A stretch of 64,000 nucleotides of DNA from NCBI GenBank assembly GCA_018873245.2, contig JAEMBT020000001.1, positions 8,334,220 to 8,398,219 of the forward strand, written 5' to 3'. The position numbers and the translations under genes were made by a program. This stretch comes from Archegozetes longisetosus (taxonomy: Eukaryota > Arthropoda > Arachnida > Sarcoptiformes > Trhypochthoniidae). Position 1 is the first letter of the stretch; each line of letters begins with the position of its first letter. Of the stretch, positions 23,584-36,669 are shown piece after piece. The notes below the pieces were generated by a model. It did not search any database and was not told the DNA's origin. It worked only from the letters and a program-made list of their open reading frames with translations.

Positions 23584-26500
23584 CATATTCATATGTACTG
23601 ACTAGCAGACTGCAAACTTGAACCAAAATCCAGGCATGATTCCAAGAGAATTTTAGTATAATTCGATCATCAAAAAGGTTTAAAAAGTGAAGTATTCATT
23701 TATTGAGCCTAAAAAAGTTGTCCTAATTTTGTGCTACAATAAAGAAAAGACCATTTCAGACACAATTGGCTCATAAATAATATATTCTGATAGCTTTTCA
23801 CTTAAATGAGTTTGTTGGTCAATAATATATACAAAACTGGAACAAACTTTGCACTAAGTTTAATGCTGTTTAAGTGAAAAAATCTCCGACAAAAGCGTTG
23901 ACAAAATACGTGTCAATAAAATTATGATAAGATTGTATGAATAACTTGTAAAATAGTCCCGATTTCTAGGAGAAAACTCTTCAAGAGTTATATTAAGATG
24001 AATTGAAAGTGTGACTCAAAATAAATAGCTTTGATAGAAAAATATATTGTGCATAAAAATATTTCAATAAAAACTTAATTTAGTTATTATTTCGAAGGCA
24101 AAAACTAATAATTTGAAAGTTTAGGAAAAATGATAATAACAGCCTTGTAACGGATGTCATGGTTTCTATTTTAATCTCAAAGCTGATCACTTAATTAATA
24201 TGAAAGCAAAGATTTAATGAATTTGAAACTTGACTCTCAGTTCTTCACAACCTATATACTGCATTGCATAAAGAATGTCAAAATTTAAAGTTCAATAAGA
24301 TTTTTATTTATAAATAAATTTAAACCAAATTTGATTTGGAAGTATAGAATATATTCAAATTTAGGTTAAATATAAAATGAACAATTAATTTGTCCGCACT
24401 GACACTGACGCAGAAATACATGTTCAATCAATTTAAAAAACAATGTCAGGATATTGCGGCATAAAATTAGCATAGCTTCAGAATTCTTTGATTTATTGAA
24501 TAAAATCCTTTTGATATCACTTTAAGTGGTCTCTAAGAATATTTTGGGTGGATATTAGCTAAATTTTATTCAATATTTTTTTATCAATAATTATGATTTT
24601 AAGCAAAATTTTATGTAAAGCCAAACTTAAAGCTGAAATTGAATACATTTTCTTGTTCGGACGAATTTGTTGATATTTTTATTTCATTTTGTTTCATTTT
24701 TAATAATTTTGATGTCAACTATACTACTTTCAGAATTTATTTTTGACTTATGAATCTGAATCAATTTATATACCCATCGTCTGCAAGTTAAGTGTATCAA
24801 TATTTTCAAGTATCAAAAGCTTTTGCAGTCTTTTCACTGTGGATATATAGAGTATTAAATGATTTTCAAAACGATATATCATTTATTAGAATTCATAGTC
24901 AAATGATAATACAATCTTTAAAAAACTTACTGCATGCATTTTGATATTTTTATGTAAAAACGCTTAAGTTAAAGTAGATCTATTCTTTCACAAAAAAAAT
25001 TTCAACCAGAAGATTCTGAGTCAGTAGTGATGAAAAGCTGATCGATCTTTACTAACAATGTATATAACTTTGAATTCGAAAAAATCACTCTCTATCAGAA
25101 ACTGATTTGTGATCAAATTTCAAGTCTATGAGACAAATGGATGACCACAAAAACGATAAGACATAACAAAAGTTTTCAATCATAATAACAACAGTTAAGA
25201 AAAATTGTGGTCTAAGTTAAATCTATTGTATTTGCTTATATAGGATTTTGTATAAAAATAGGTTTACTTATAAAAAAATGAAATGATCGAAAAGAAATGA
25301 TTTTATACGCCTTTCATTCGGTTTAGTATTATTTTAGGGCACTAACAATGTGTCATATAATGGAAATTAATCTTAATCAATCTAATATTTCCCTGCGAGC
25401 AAATATTATTAAGCTTTTAGTGAATGCATCAGAACTTTAGACACTCATAAAGCTATGCTACAGTTCTCTATAATTTATTTTCTGTGAGGACTTTCTTTCA
25501 AAAACACGTTTTGCTTATTTTTCATTTGCTATTCTACTGGTTATTCTTTTGTTTTTATCAGATATTCTTATAGTTTAGAAGTCATTTTAGAAGTTCTGTA
25601 TATATTTTAGTACTTTATGTAAAGGATAGACTTTTTTGGCTTTTCAACTAAGTTTTCTATAAGAAGACAATACGTTCAGATTGAAGCAGATTTGAAGGTT
25701 CTCACAGATAATGAATTGATTCTTATTTGTAGAACATCTTTTCAAAGAGTTTCAAATCATTCAAATTTATTTTGAAGTTATTATTCGAATTTTTGGAGTC
25801 TATTTCAGTTTTCTTCACCTGAAAATTGAAGTGATTTTTAGTTTAGGTATAAATTTACATTTCTACACGACTAAAAAATTTGAATTTTTCTCTAAATCCT
25901 GATGAATTTTATGAATAAATATTTAATTTTTCATCGGAAAGAAGTTCCAGAATCTGCACGCATTAAAAAAATGATTGCTTTTTCCCAAACAACGCAACTG
26001 AAGCTTAAAAAAGTCCAAATCTTTTGTGATTGTTCGCTAAATAGAGAAATAATATATTCAACTCTATCTACATGTGTATTGAGGTTTAAAAATTAATTCA
26101 AAGATTCAAATAGAAAAAACATTTCATACAATGAAAGTAAAACCAATAAAAATGAAACGAAAATGAAATGCAATTTTTCTTATGTTAGCATAGGTTGCCT
26201 TCTTATGTGTTCAAGTTTTCTGTTACAAATCTAGACAGACTTCTACATTGTCTAAATGTTTCTCATTGAATTCACTTGTAATGTGAGCTAGTGTGAAGTA
26301 CCGTCGTTCTAAAAAAGTTATACATTGATCCCGGACTAACCCCTGATGCGTCTAGATAAGATAACAGGGACGAGACATAAACTGAAATAATAATTTAGTC
26401 ATTTCAAAACATAATTAGTTCTTAGTTTAGTCATAGAAAGTCAATTTAATATTCATAATGACTATCACTGAATCATAAAGCGAAAGTACTGATAAGATGT

Positions 26501-26640
26501 ATCGAATAACTTTACTCTACTGTTGAATTAATAATACGTTTTTATAGGAATGTCAATGAACTTCTCATCAATTTTCAACCCTGCATTTTGTGAAAATTTG
26601 ATCATTAATATGACTCAAAATCTGTGACTAAGGAATTCTA
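23584..26640. other. Non-coding stretch, no feature seen
   Basis: AT-rich DNA with only short, low-complexity ORFs, including a 64-codon frame at 25902-26096 without recognisable motifs. Confidence 0.4.
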
Positions 26641-26644
26641 AATT

Positions 26645-26800
26645 GATTATTAAGAATGCATATATTGATTAATATCAGTAAATTCAATACATATCTCAAT
26701 GAGTTGCCGAGCCCTTAAGTTTATCAACTCTTGTGTATCCTTTTAGAATTGATAGATACACAACTTGTATGTCGATGGTACGTTAGTTTCTGTTTCTGAT
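26645..26800 (+). pseudogene. Degenerate leucine-rich (F-box/LRR-like) fragment, copy 1
   Basis: It is homologous to 43548-43700: an LNELPSP-like start, then VYQLLCIL and DTQLVC, with frame breaks and stops. It is recognisable only by comparison with the better-preserved second copy. Confidence 0.3.
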
Positions 26801-29800
26801 GAGAAATACAGTCAAATCCTATAAGAATAACATAAATGTTTGCTTTCAGATATTGAAACAAAAATATTTAACAAGACACGAACAATAGATATTTCATTTG
26901 ATTACCAAAACCACGATTTATATAACGTTATTGAGAAGCTAAATATTTGTTGCCCTCAAACTTATAATCAAAATTAGATGACAGAAATCTCGTGACATTT
27001 ATAATAAAATTTATTATGGAGTACTTAACAGTTAAGTATCCTTTCAGCAGTAGAAAATATGAAACTTTAAGAAATATTGTTTCCTATAGGATCTATAAGG
27101 TATTGTTTAGTTGTTACTCTCAGTCCTAACCATTACGGAAGAAATATTACACATTTTATGCATTATTTTGATTGCAACTTATATCCTTGCAGTTAATAAA
27201 TGGCATCGCTCTCAGTCAAACTCGAAATAACTGAAAAAGTTTGGTTCAAATAATAAGCAAATAGCAATGAAAGAGTTTGACTAAATTTTCTTTTTAGGCC
27301 TAATATTGATTTAGTATATAACAGTAGACAAGTCTTAAATGCTTATGGATAATAGATAATTGAATTTAACAAAAGCTGAAACCATTGATGTCATAGAAAT
27401 GTACAGAATAATCAATTTCTCAACTGTGTATTTTATGACCACGTTTTTTATGACAAGCGATAAAAAATATATAAATAGTAAGTAACTCATTTCGAGCCAC
27501 AAATTTAAGTGACAGTAAATTAGATGAATAGGTCTCTGCTTAAAGACATATAAACACTGTTCAGATTAAGAAAAAGAATTTTTTCTCATGAGATTCATTG
27601 ACTCAGTCATCAAATTATTTCTTTCAAAATATAGGCCTATAGTAAAACTGAAAATCATATGAAGCGGAATAAAAACCATACTTTCGTGAAGCTCTCATAT
27701 CTTGAGTCAAAGAAAATTCTTATATCTGATGGAATAGAAGATAACATAGATATTGATCTTTTGTGACAAGCGACGCACATTTTACATAACATGGATGAGT
27801 AAATAAATGCCACCAGAACTAAAAGAATTGATAGTTTCTCAATATATTGTAATCGTTATAAATTGGTTTGCATATCTTCCTATCGTCCAATATATATGAA
27901 TGCATTTGTTTCCTAAATTGTTTAAAAAGTAGTAGACACTGATTTATTGCTTAAAAGATTCACTCAAATGATAACAGACATGAGTGTCAATATCAATACA
28001 AACTTTGATTTATAAGTTTCACAATTGATTACGAGTAAACTATTTTTTAGTGTCAGTTCTGATACAGTGTACAATTCATAGCAAATCTTTTTTAATATTC
28101 ATAAAGAGGGAAATGGAGGACTTGTTAAATGACCTCGAAAACTATAAAATATGAGTTATCTAGTTTTTAGAACCTATACTCAGTGTTGGTATTAAGTCCT
28201 GCAGATACAAACTTTTGATTATAATTGTTACCAAAATGTTTGCCAAATGCTTTCTGTTGTAAAAATGAAGTTTCTAAATTGTTCAAATTTGATGCAATCA
28301 AAATTTTGCTCAAATTACTTTTTAATCAATACTTATAGTAATGACTATGAGTTCCATATTTAATACACATTAAATGAATTACTATTTACTTTGTGTATGA
28401 AAACATAAAACTTGATGTACAACTCTTTGGTCACACTTGTATATAGTACCCACAATTGTATTGCATAAGTTCTCTAAATCAGTTGCTTTCAACAACCATT
28501 AATTTAAGTACATTTTAGTTATGAATTCAAAAATGAAGATTACTTCATATTAAAATTATAAACAATTTAGTTTACGTAATGAGGTTTTACATAGGATTAG
28601 TCAAATATTTGAGTCATTTTTGACTAAAATACTTATGACACGTATCCAGTTCTTTGTCAGAAGTTATTTGAGGTGACCGAAAATATTTGTGGCGTTCAAG
28701 AATCACATTCCATAGTTTGTAGAATGAAATGCACTTATCTTTTAATAGGTATGTCATAACTATTCAACTCAATGGCTCGCTTGGAGTTCAATAGCTAAAA
28801 GTTTTTCAATATCCAATAGACTGCCAAAATTTTTTCTTATTTATGCGTCTCTGATATTGTGAATATACTGTTGAATGTGTTGATTGAGTTGAAAAATATA
28901 AGAATGTTCTCACACTCTATAAGGGAAACGAAATCAAATTCTATAATATATTCTCGTTGTAGCCTATTATCAGTTAGAATATGAAGGATAATATCTTAAA
29001 TGATCATCATATGAAATCTAATACTTTAACCATTTTCCTATTATATGATAGCAACAACTTGTTCTCCATATCATATTATCTCAGATAATGAAGAGCATAG
29101 ACTCAGACTGAGCCTAGGCTAACCTAGGCTCTAGGCTCGGCTAGAGAAACTTTTGTGTTTTTCTCATAACTAATGATGATTTTGAGAAAAATTAGGCCAC
29201 TTTGAGATTTTTTTATACTGCAAGCAATGAATATAATTCTTTAATAATTTGTACCGAAAAAAGTAATGAAACTACAAAGTTTGAAGTTTAAACATGTTTA
29301 TCAGCTAAATAGCCATGATTTGTTTTTAACGATTTTCATGAAGTACTTTTGGAATTAATATGACCTTTGACTGTGTGAGCTAGCCTTAAAATATTTCAAA
29401 CAGCTGCTCTGCATTAAATTACCTAATTTTTCAAGTTTTTTCTTCAATTTGACAATTTGTGTTCTATTCATATTTTTGCACTACTCAACTTCGAACAAAT
29501 ACTTTAAGATGATTTGTTATCATATTATTGAGTAATGTCTCAATTTATATACTTTTGTTAAGAAAAAGTCATTTGAAAATAAGTACTCAAAACATTATGA
29601 AATAAATGTTTTTATATGACCAGAAAATCACTAATACTTCATATTCTTTCTCTGAGTGTACTTTGCATGACAACATAATCTATATTTGAATTGCATTCAG
29701 TATGAGACAAATCTGCGTTCGAGACAATAAATCGGAGATTAACTGAGATTTTCTTATATAGAAAGTGAACAATTTGTAGATTAATAAACTTTTACTTTCG

Positions 29801-32640
29801 GTTCTCATTGATGTGACACAACTTAATGAAAGAAATAGTTTTGTTTGATTTTAGCTCAACATTTCATTCATATTATCCATCGATAAGATGTTTACTAACA
29901 CTACTAACAGAGTCACAAATAAAGATCTCTATTACTTGTATTACATACTTGTAATTCTTTATTTCGTTGATGTGATCAATATTGACATCTCTAACGATAA
30001 GAATGGTTTGATTGCTTCCATCAGATCATAATCTTTAGGAGAGATTAGTCACTTGTTGTTTATTATTATTGTCCTTTCATTGGGTTGAATTTTCTTTTTG
30101 CATACAATTTTTAAAAATATTGTACAAAATCTATTTAATTTGCATTGAATTTGTGCAATTATTCCTATAGAAGTCTAGATATTACTTAAAAGAAATGAAA
30201 CTAAAAATATTTTTAATAAAACTGATGTCGTTTTGTCAAATAATGAAAATTTGTTGAATAACAGAATATTAGAGCTTTTGCAATTTATCTGACCTCAGAT
30301 TTAGTTAAATTCGTGTTAATGAGGATTTTTAAAATTAAAATTCTACAAAATTATCATTTTAATTCCGAAAAGGACGATTCGCAATATTATTTTTCTGCGA
30401 CTTCTCAGCAGATCATTTAGAAACTGTAAACTTTAAGCAATTCTGATTTGAACACTTTATGCAAAGCAATTTCACTTATGAGATGATGAAAAAAAATGTA
30501 TTCTATATATAGCCCATTTCAACTATAATTTGATTTTAGATCTTGTCTCAGCTCTTCATCAGTTAAGTCATTAAGCTTTTACTGTTTCATATTTTGCACA
30601 AAAAATGTTTAACGATTTCTATCTCTAAGATTTATACATTTATCAAATAAAGTTTTTTGTTTTATACGTTTTACATTAAGAGTAAAATACTTTCATAACC
30701 TGTGAATAAAACTACTGACTTAACGGTTCGTTACGTTTGCATTGATTTTTTAATAGCAAAAAGTTTTGCCATAAGAGAGTCATTTTCTTAATTCAATTAA
30801 TAGCAATTAGTTTTTATACTATTCACAACACAAGTCTATTGAAAGTAAATCCACAGTAGTTTGAGACCAAATTACAGCAGTTGTGAAAGGAATAGAGAGC
30901 AGTGTTCACAAATCAACTTCAAGACAATAAGGTTATTGATTGTACTCTTTCTTAGAACTAATCGCTTGAATAAAAAACTTATTGAGAGCAAAATCTCGAG
31001 CCATTTGAATGGGATATCATAAACAATGTTATCTAAATTGCAACAATAAATGAAAGAATCTGTTGCAAGACTACTTAACGTTCAATATTAGTTTTCTTTC
31101 TGATTACTGTAGTTTCACTACTTTTTTGTTCACACGATGCAAATTCTAATTATGAAACTCATTTCAGAGTTAAAAAGTAATTCGTTAAGAATTCTGAGAT
31201 AAAAATGAAAACTATTATCAATCATCAACTGAATTTTGATTGTGGTTCTGATTTATGTAGTTTTACAATTTTAAGAACTAGTAATGAGTTAGTTCCACTT
31301 ACATATGAAGCTTTGATTGAAGATGTGTTTGGTTTATAATATGTTTCTTTAAACGTTCCTTACATTTTAAGGTAATTGTATTCCATATTTTCTATAAATA
31401 TTAAAGAGATAGTTATTCAACAGTAAAGTAGTGAAAAGTTGGCGATTTAAAAATTTTTCATCCGAAATATATGATACGGAGAACTTGGAGAAATCATTTG
31501 GAGAACTAATAATCATTTATCACTTAATTTATCGTCGTTATTTTTAATTCAAATATAATCCGATTAAAAAATTCTTTTTAATAAAACCAATTTACCATTA
31601 GTTAGCCAAATTTTTCAAATACAGTTATAGAATACCGACATCTAGCAGCTTGAAATGACTTAATCAATTAATTGAATTTAATTAAGTTTCTAAGCTATCT
31701 TTTGTGCAGAGATAATGAATTAAGAATAAAGATTTATTTCGAGTATAGAAAATTAGTGCTCAATAAATAGATTTAAGTTTCTCGTGCTTTCCTAAAATAG
31801 AGTATGGGTTCCTATGTGTGAAAAATAACGGCTATAACAATTTAACGAACAGATTTTTAAATAAGTGGATATTTGATTAACAGGTAGTGCAAAATTTTAA
31901 ATATTTAACGCTGATAGTTGCTTTAGTGAGTATTGATATAATCGTAACAGAAACCCAATAAATATGAAACAATACGAGAATTTCCCGATACTTCTGAAAC
32001 AAACTTCGGATTGAGTTGTAGTAAAAGTCATCACATTAAAAAGCTATTCAGAATAACATTACTCTTTTTGATATTCTGAGCCATTAGCGAAGGATCGTAT
32101 TTAACGAACTTACGCATTTCAAGGTATTCTGTCACGTTAATGGTAGATTTCTGTCATTGAGTCTTTGTGTATAAGTGTGAATTGACTCCGTTAATTGGTT
32201 CACTTCTTATTGATGATTCAAACAATTTAGCAGAAAATAATGATCACAATGTCCAAGTTGCGAGAAGTTAAACATCACTTACAGTTCTGGTGAAATGTCT
32301 AATAAGTTTGAGGACCAGATAGTCCAAAGTTATGACAGAGCTAAATCCTCAAAGAGTTTGCAAACCCAAACTAATGTTTTGGTTCTTGATAGTTAACAGG
32401 ATTGTGATTTCGACATGAAATATTGGTATTTAATAGAAGATTGGATCATCAAAACAGTTGAACTAACTGAATGCTGTTCAATGGCCTAAAATGATAGTTA
32501 AGAAAAATCAATCTCTAATTCATCCATAACTATAACCCATGATTTTTTCTTTGATCACATATTTGATCACAATCTGGTCTTCCATTCCTCGCAGGGAACA
32601 TCATTACGATTATTAAATCACTGAGTTTGAAGTATTTTTG
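26801..32640. other. Gene-poor non-coding stretch
   Basis: About 5.8 kb of AT-rich DNA. One short frame (31205-31339) is listed separately. Nothing else could be supported. Confidence 0.4.
31205..31339 (+). other. 44-aa ORF with faint Sec1/Vps33-like end
   Basis: ATG to TAA. The C-terminal PLTYEALIEDVFGL resembles the LTYEGLIDExFGI segment of Vps33-type Sec1 proteins. The preceding residues do not clearly match, and no neighbouring exon was found. It could be an exon fragment or chance. Confidence 0.15.
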
Positions 32641-32642
32641 TT

Positions 32643-34390
32643 TCAATAATGAATCAAAATTGAATTATTGAAACAAAATGAATTATTGTTGATCGAATAA
32701 GCTGAAAACTTTGCCAAAACTTCCGCTACCAATCTTTCTAGCTCTTTAGATTCTCGTTTATATCGTGCTTCATCGGTAACATCGCTCTTTTGTAGCATCA
32801 TAGGAGCTGTGACTGAGGTTTCAGTGGAACAGCAATTGCTGAACCGGCAAATTGCTTGAGAACTCTTTCGATACTCGTTGCTTTGTATGTGATTTAGAAA
32901 TAATGATCGAAAATCTAGTTCAAACTTTTGAATTGTGTCTAAGTCGGAGTTTCTTTCACTTGTTTTCCGCATCGACCCTAAATGAAAATAATTCTTTCTT
33001 TGGACAAAGCTATTGAAATGTTGTAATAACAATATGATGCTTATCGATGAATTTGCTTTTACTCTTCAATCTCAACCAAGTTTCACTTTGCCGCTTAATT
33101 GTTTCATTTCCTAGTTGTCCGTACTCATTACTGCCGGACACGAAGATTGCCATCACGTGTTAACAACAAACTGTGTCCTCGACCATAACTTATCTTCTTT
33201 TCATTAGTTCGATCAGTTTCGGTAAATATATTGGTTCATCTTTCAGCTTTTTGAACCCAATTGTTCATAATAATTCCTACCCCAACTGAACACATTTGAA
33301 ACTTTGTCAAAGCCAATGAATGACTCCAATCACATGCAATCGCTTTCACTTTCATTCAATCAAATTTATTCACATAAAATAGAATTAACACAAATTCACT
33401 TTTTCTACACTTTCCATTCCCAGTTTGTCCAGAATAATTCCTACGCCACACATAAATCTGACCTTAAATTATCTAAACAAGTGAATGAACTTGACCACAA
33501 TAATTATCGATAATATTTTTATCACTTAAGTATTGATTCAACTCTTGTTTATATACTTTTTTAACCATATCTTTCATTACCCAACACTCTATAAATATTT
33601 TGACTAGTGTTCCCAGGCCATTTTGTCTCTAAACATGAGAACTTGCAAAAAATGCCAATTTTCGCCCTGAGTTCGCCTTGAGATTAGTAAATTAAATAAA
33701 TAATAATGTAACAATATTTTAACTAATAATCTGTTTATTAATTAAACGTTTTACAAAACAAAATTCTATTATTTAGAAAATCTATATTTTTGCTGTGATT
33801 TGGCTGCAGTAATACAACTTTTGTTATCCTTTTGTTATCAAATCATAGCTTTTTATGCAAAAAATTTTCACAAAACTATTTTAATAATTAGATTCTGTGT
33901 ATAAACACATTCTATGCACTAACCCATTATTGTTAGTATTGATTGCTTATCATAAGTGACATTAGTTTACAGTTTAGTGCATAATATGCATTGAGTTTTT
34001 TGCCAAAATTTTTAACTTGAGATTCTATTCTCAAGTTATATGACCCAACTTGGGGCCTGAGATAGACCTCAATAATTTGAGAATCAAGCTGAAAACTTGA
34101 GACCTGGGAACACTAATTTTGACCCCAACAATAAACTTGTCCATCAACAGTGCGCGCAATTACTTGCCAACTACTATTCTTGAAATCAATGATTTGTTTT
34201 TTACTCAAGTCTTCATTTAGAATAAACTATTTTACTTGATCCTTATGACCAAAACCTAAAAATCCACGACCATTACCACTAAAATCAAAGTTTTGTCACC
34301 TTTTGTGGCAACGATTACATCAATTTTAGATTATTTTTCTTCAATGGAACAATCTTAAAAAAATTTCAAAAAGCAGTACAACAGGTAAAC
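32643..34390 (-). pseudogene. Degraded RCC1-repeat/kinase gene copy, interrupted by a hAT MITE
   Basis: Read from 34390 leftward it follows the neighbouring gene (36540-35490): RCC1 text such as VYCWG, the LGNGK-type blades, the GSEHSMAL-like motif and the GYxYVFGSNEYGQLG blade are recognisable but broken by many stops and frameshifts. A 129-codon open frame remains at 33032-32643 (NSFVQRKNYFHLGS... to SKELERLVAEVLAKFSAYSI), which covers the linker up to a vestigial glycine loop. The kinase domain beyond that is absent. A 511-bp element splits the RCC1 part at 33605-34115. It lies directly downstream of the better copy on the same strand, as expected of an old tandem duplication. Confidence 0.75.
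33605..34115. mobile_element. hAT-type MITE (511 bp) with perfect 8-bp target duplication
   Basis: Terminal inverted repeats TAGTGTTCCCAGG and CCTGGGAACACTA are flanked on both sides by ATTTTGAC (33597-33604 and 34116-34123). Eight-bp duplications and these ends are typical of hAT elements. Removing it restores continuity with the RCC1 paralogue (…gaccccaacaataaactt). Short subterminal CTCAAGTT-like repeats occur near the right end. There is no transposase. Confidence 0.92.
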
Positions 34391-34476
34391 ATTTCCATCG
34401 ATACTGTCGTGGTTGTATTGCTTAAGCAAATTATAAATAAAAAATGAAGCACTCTTTTATTGAAATAACAAGTCAC

Positions 34477-36615
34477 TTAAAAAAAGTTAACAAATTTCTG
34501 AAAATCATTTTCATCTTTTGAAATCGTTGATTCATTTTTAAGTTTAGTTTGAATGAATGTCGAATAAAATCTTTTATCAGAAGGCTTGAGTTCATCCAGT
34601 TGAATGTGTGCTATTTTTTTCAATCGTTGTAAATCTAATGCCCATAAATTCCTAGTTTTTAATATGTCACTGCAATTGGGTCTCAAATACGTTTTAATTG
34701 ACATCATATTAGGGATTAGTTCAGATATATATGCGTGTTGTTTTCTTAGAGAAGAATTTATGCCAGAAGAAGAAGGCCTTTGAATGAAAGAAGTTTTATA
34801 TCTTGAAACTCGAATTACTTCGATAAATTTTTTCGAAATACCTGTTGATATCAATATTAAATAGTTCCTGAACAATAACTCCTAAACTGAAAATATCCGC
34901 TTTTGAGTCATAGTATTTCGAGTGCATCACTTCTGGCGCGATATATAGTCGCGTTCCTGTATATTTCGAATGTGACTGTCCCTCAAATTCATGAATTGTC
35001 GCTAAACCAAAATCAGCCAATTTTATGAATCTACCATTTATTCCGTCGGTAACCAAAATATTCGTGGGCTTTAAGTCTCTGTGGATTATGGGAGGATTTT
35101 GTTTGTGTAAAAAATCAACAGCTTCTAAAATTTCAATAAAAAGTTCACTTGAAATATGATAACCAAGTGGGGTCACAGTTTCTGTTGAATTTTCAATGAG
35201 TTCTTCATTAATTATCTGAATGACTTCTTTTAATGATCTCGAACATAATTCCATTTGAATATATAACAAAAGAGATTTGTGTGAATCATTTGGTTCGTTT
35301 TGATTTTCGTGATTTTCTTCAATCCAGAAATCGTAGCATTTGACAACGTATTTACTGTCAATCTTTGCGATAATTTTGTTTCTTTACAAACATTCTTTTT
35401 ATGATCTTCAATAAACCGTATTTTCTTTATAGCAAATAATTGTTTTGAGTCTTTATTGAACACTTCACAAATAGACTTAAAATTACCCGAAGCGATAAAT
35501 CTTTTTTCTACAAACTTCTGTTTGTATTTATTGTTTTTCAATGAAAGTAAGCTCTCAAAGCATTCAGTCAATCTATGAGTGGTTTTATAAGTTATGTGAA
35601 AATAATATGCAAAAACATCGTTAAATGACTGGAAATCAGTTTCTTTTGATACTTTAGCCACTTGACCCCAAACGAAAATAATTCCTTCTTTGGATAAAGC
35701 TGCCGAAATGTGATAGTCGTAATGTGACGCGATATCAATGAATTTTATTTTACTTTTCAATTTCAACGGAGTTTCACTTTGCTCTTTGGTTGTTTCTTTT
35801 CCGAGTTGTCCGTATTCATTACTACCAAACACATAAATATATCCATCACTTGATAATAACAAACTGTGTTTTAAACCACTACTTATTTTCTCAAAAATTT
35901 CATTAATTTCGATCAGTTTCGGTACATTTATTAATCTAAATTCTAACTTTGTGAAACCCAACTGTCCAAAATCATTCAAGCCCCAACTGAACACATTTCC
36001 TTTCTCTGTTAAAGCCATTGAATGTTCTGAACCACATGCAATCGCTTTCACTTTCTCACCATTAAATTTATTCACATGAAATGGAATTGACACAAATTCA
36101 TTCCGTCCATTTTTTCCATTCCCAATCAGCCCAAATTCGTTTCAACCCCACGCATAAACTCGACCATCGATTGTCAAAACAAGTGAATGCCAAAAACCAC
36201 AACAAATATCGATAATATTTTTACCGCTTAAATATTGATTAAATTCTGGCTTATATAAATTTCCATCATTTCTTCCATTCCCTAACACTCCACGACTATT
36301 CCGACCCCAACAATAAACTTTTCCATCAGCAGTGCGCGCATTTACATGATAACAACTATTCTTGAAATCAATGATTTGTTTATTACTTAAGTCTTCATTT
36401 TGAATCAACTTTTTTACTTCATTCGAATGGCCCAAACCTAAAGCTCCTTTAGAATTACCGCCAAAAACAAAAGCTTCGTCTTCTTTTGTGACAACAATTA
36501 TATTAGTTTTATCCAACAAATCTCTAAAGTCCTTAAAAATAAAAAATAGTTTGATAGTTTTGATCAAATCTTGATTCAGTTTCCTGAAAATTATGTATTT
36601 GTTAATTTCCTCCAT
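34477..36615 (-). pseudogene. RCC1-repeat and PEK/GCN2-like kinase fusion, damaged
   Basis: Start chosen at ATG 36615 (MEEINKYIIF), with an in-frame ATG also at 36669. Residues to about 300 form several RCC1 blades (EAFVFGGNSKGALGLGHSNE, GKVYCWGRNSRGVLGNGRND, GNVFSWGLNDFGQLGFTKLE, GYIYVFGSNEYGQLGKE). A linker follows (FQSFNDVFAYYFHITYKT), then a serine/threonine kinase domain: weak glycine loop (IASGNFKSI), lysine in FAIKKIRF, IIHRDLKPTNILV, LADFGLA, APEV and DIFSLGVIVQELF. The order suits eIF2-alpha-type kinases. Breaks seen: in-frame TGA at 36144-36142 (a Trp-Gly-stop-Asn-Glu context), a frameshift near 35371 between the lysine and helix C, and a further frame change near 34800-34860 before the C-terminal ISELIPNMMSIKTYLRPNCS. 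Three lesions argue for a pseudogene unless some are assembly errors or tiny introns. Confidence 0.85.
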
Positions 36616-36669
36616 TTTCACAGAAGAAAATTTCTGTGGAAAGATAAGATAAAATTTTTTACAACGCAA

